Shown one piece after another: positions 62,372 to 64,000 of a stretch of 64,000 bases of DNA. Under the pieces are notes generated by a model that saw only the letters and a list, made by a program, of their open reading frames with translations, was not told the DNA's origin and made no database searches. The first letter of the stretch is position 1. The number at the start of each line of letters is the position of its first letter. The position numbers were made by a program, and so were the translations under genes. This DNA comes from CAVZAB01 sp963773155 (GTDB lineage Bacteria > Pseudomonadota > Alphaproteobacteria > Rhizobiales > Beijerinckiaceae): the NCBI GenBank assembly GCA_963773155.1, contig CAVZAB010000010.1, positions 297,096 to 361,095 on the forward strand. The letters run 5' to 3'.

Positions 62372-62889
62372 TGCCAAGACATCGGAAGCCTCCAGAACAT
62401 TTTCGACTACAAGGAGGCTACATTAACGTCAAGCTTGAAAAATCAGCGACGCTGGTCGCATCGGTCAGCTGGATCTTAGGACCGACAGCGCGCAACAGCA
62501 GCTATCTGATCTCCTATAATCCCACCAAAAAATGGTTTGAATTCTGGGAAAACTGCACAATCAATGGGCCGCTCTGGGCCGTCTATTCCCCAATAGACGA
62601 CTGGGCCGATGCCTTGTCTTGGCTGCCCCATAGGCAAATCTCTATCGGTTGTCCTGGTCAACGTCTTTCGTTCAGGTTTGTCGCTGAACAATGCTTTGCG
62701 TGCGCGTTATTGAATGAACTCGAAGGCATGGACATGTCGCAAGGTTTCATTACAGAAACAGGAATTCTCTCTGAGGAGGACATCCGTCGTATCGTGGCCG
62801 ACCCCAGTCATGACCTCAAGAAGGTAAGATTTAGGCGATCAGCTGGAGAAATAGTCAGACTATCCAAGTGGCGAGAACGAAGCCGATGA
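62368..62889 (+). CDS. Uncharacterised protein, second of a divergent paralogue pair
   Basis: A 173-residue cytosolic protein: VSWILGPTARNSSYLISYNP, KKWFEFWENC, FITETGILSEEDIRRIVADP and end RLSKWRERSR. Similarity in layout to the preceding gene suggests old duplication (compare GLLEEADVRRI with GILSEEDIRRI and WRRRLRG with WRERSR). Its TGA overlaps the next ATG (ATGA), making a three-gene operon. Confidence 0.65.
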   Translation: MMPRHRKPPEHFRLQGGYINVKLEKSATLVASVSWILGPTARNSSYLISYNPTKKWFEFWENCTINGPLWAVYSPIDDWADALSWLPHRQISIGCPGQRLSFRFVAEQCFACALLNELEGMDMSQGFITETGILSEEDIRRIVADPSHDLKKVRFRRSAGEIVRLSKWRERSR

Positions 62890-63206
62890 TTGTGTGGATC
62901 GTCGCTGTGGTCTTAGCCTTGGGCCTGCAAACGGCAGTTGCCGGGATGGACGACAAGGCAGCCGGCGGTCCAACGCGCACGGTCCCATTACCACCCTTTC
63001 GTCCCAGCTTTACATGGACATGCATCTTCCAGGAGCACGATCCAACAGATCCCCACGATCTTGCGTCACCGAATTTTGCGCCTAACAGGCCACCAATCAT
63101 TCTCCGGCACGTTGAGGTCAACGAGGGCGCTGCTCCAAACACGTTCGAGTTGGGAATTGAGCGTTTGGGTTCAGTAACGCTGATCGGCAAATGTGTTCGG
63201 GAATGA
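62886..63206 (+). CDS. Small exported protein, third gene of the uncharacterised operon
   Basis: A 106-residue protein beginning MIVWIVAVVLALGLQTAVAG, a clear signal peptide. The mature part has a pair of Cys (FTWTCIFQEHD and LIGKCVRE at the end) that may form a disulphide. ATG 62886 overlaps the preceding TGA (ATGA); GTG 62868 is an alternative. No family recognised. Confidence 0.6.
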   Translation: MIVWIVAVVLALGLQTAVAGMDDKAAGGPTRTVPLPPFRPSFTWTCIFQEHDPTDPHDLASPNFAPNRPPIILRHVEVNEGAAPNTFELGIERLGSVTLIGKCVRE

Positions 63207-63796
63207 TCGGGTTCAGGTGTATCCAGGGCCGATGCATAAGAAAGGCAGCGTTTCAGACGAGAACGGTTTTCACCGGCAACATGGTTTTCGCCATCCACTT
63301 CCGGATGACGAGCTTGTGCCTGGCTGGCGAGGAGGGCCAGCTGATGAGTGACGATGCGATCGTGTCAAGTCCCAAGAGACATGCTTTCCGTCGGGCCGCC
63401 CTCCCGCTTCAGAGGAGCACAGGTATACTGTCAAGGAATTGGCGTCTCACTTCGATCACAAGGTCTGCAAGGGCTTGGGCGAACTCCTGGTGGAACCAAG
63501 TTCAGCCGCTACCTGAAGATGTTCAACGTCTGCTTAAACATCAGTAGAGGTCTCTAGTGCCGCAGCCTGGGTGGTAACTCCGGCTTAGTCTGCCTCTCCA
63601 TGATACCGCTGCGACTACAAAACCGCTAAAATTAGACCGAATTTTTTGCCTAAGTTTTGGGCCCATACCCTTTATTCGTTTCAGAACCGCCCTGTTGTCG
63701 ACAAACGCGAAAGCCTGCGCATGGGCGCCTTCTACCGGATTATTGGCTACGGCATCTGGCGCATGAACGTGAACGCCTGATAAGGGAGAGCGACGG
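63207..63796. other. Stretch without a convincing gene
   Basis: Several frames lie over each other, but none shows a family resemblance. A short frame before 63780 (ESLRMGAFYRIIGYGIWRMN) ends just upstream of the next ribosome site. Confidence 0.45.
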
Positions 63797-64000
63797 ATGA
63801 CATTTGTTCTGTGGATTTGGCTAAGTGTCGTGGGGGCATCAACGACCACCCCAATCAACGTCGGAGAATTCGACAGTCTAAATAGCTGCAAGCAAGCCGG
63901 TATCAAGTCCATGGACGGGGTGGGCGCCAGCTTTAATGGCCTCCCCGGCTCCGGCCACTGGTTTTGCCTTCCTAAGCACACATCGCTTGGCTTGTCGACC
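63797..64000 (+). CDS. Small protein of unknown function, truncated by the right edge
   Basis: At least 68 codons from ATG 63797, preceded by AAGGGAGAG. The start MTFVLWIWLSVVGASTT is a probable signal peptide; the sequence continues with GEFDSLNSCKQAGIKSM and SGHWFCLPKH, and stays open to the last base. Two Cys in the mature part. Family unknown. Confidence 0.5.
   Translation, partial: MTFVLWIWLSVVGASTTTPINVGEFDSLNSCKQAGIKSMDGVGASFNGLPGSGHWFCLPKHTSLGLST

Overview
The window looks like a chromosomal segment of a GC-rich alphaproteobacterium (Rhodospirillales/Hyphomicrobiales type). The block murA - DUF2948 - hisD - UPF0262 - low-molecular-weight phosphatase (47.5-51.7 kb) is a gene order I know from Alphaproteobacteria. 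Class III cyclases fused to TPR repeats, a transglutaminase-like BTLCP peptidase, EcsC, Flp pilin and isoquinoline-1-oxidoreductase-type genes fit the same group. No rRNA, CRISPR array, intact insertion sequence or phage structural gene was seen. One tRNA, tRNA-Thr(GGT), lies at 54486-54560.

Layout. (1) 1-15.7 kb is a catabolic region. It holds an amino-acid-type ABC importer, an FCD-type GntR regulator, two FAD oxidoreductases, several SDRs, a DapA-family lyase/deaminase, a ketopantoate-reductase-like protein and an oxalyl-CoA-synthetase-like ligase. A minus-strand operon follows (cupin - NIPSNAP - hydroxyacyl-CoA dehydrogenase - alpha/beta hydrolase), then an extended SDR. Three short palindromes in front of the divergent or leading genes look like shared GntR operators. 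The set resembles hydroxyproline or related amino-acid catabolism, but the substrate is inferred. (2) 15.8-31.1 kb: a GGDEF-EAL protein, L-rhamnose mutarotase, a molybdenum hydroxylase pair, an RND efflux pump with a TetR regulator, an SDR, a BTLCP peptidase, a PNPO-family protein, an SPW-repeat membrane protein and a chagasin-like inhibitor. (3) 31.3-42.9 kb: a very large membrane protein with a GH94 phosphorylase module, a decayed pyruvate-kinase-like gene, EcsC, a fumarylacetoacetase-family enzyme, mtnA, an M20 peptidase and a lipoprotein. (4) 43.4-54.5 kb: accessory genes and remnants around the murA-hisD core, including a DUF2721/DUF1214 chimera, a MerR-ATPase fusion, a CsoR regulator with two operators beside a truncated copper-ATPase start, and an ArsR-SRPBCC pair. 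(5) 54.5-64 kb: downstream of tRNA-Thr, AT-richer accessory DNA with a winged-helix protein, two tandem adenylate cyclase-TPR paralogues and an uncharacterised operon in which two related cytosolic proteins precede a small secreted one.

Data quality. Several otherwise good genes (hisD, UPF0262, rhaM, the GH94 protein, a PNPO-family gene) carry single-base shifts, three of them (hisD, UPF0262, rhaM) clearly in short homopolymers. The adjacent dapA-like and SDR genes at 6.95-7.9 kb carry many compensating shifts. I read most of these as sequence errors, not true pseudogenes. The copA, LysR, pyruvate-kinase-like, cyclase and GST fragments look truly decayed.
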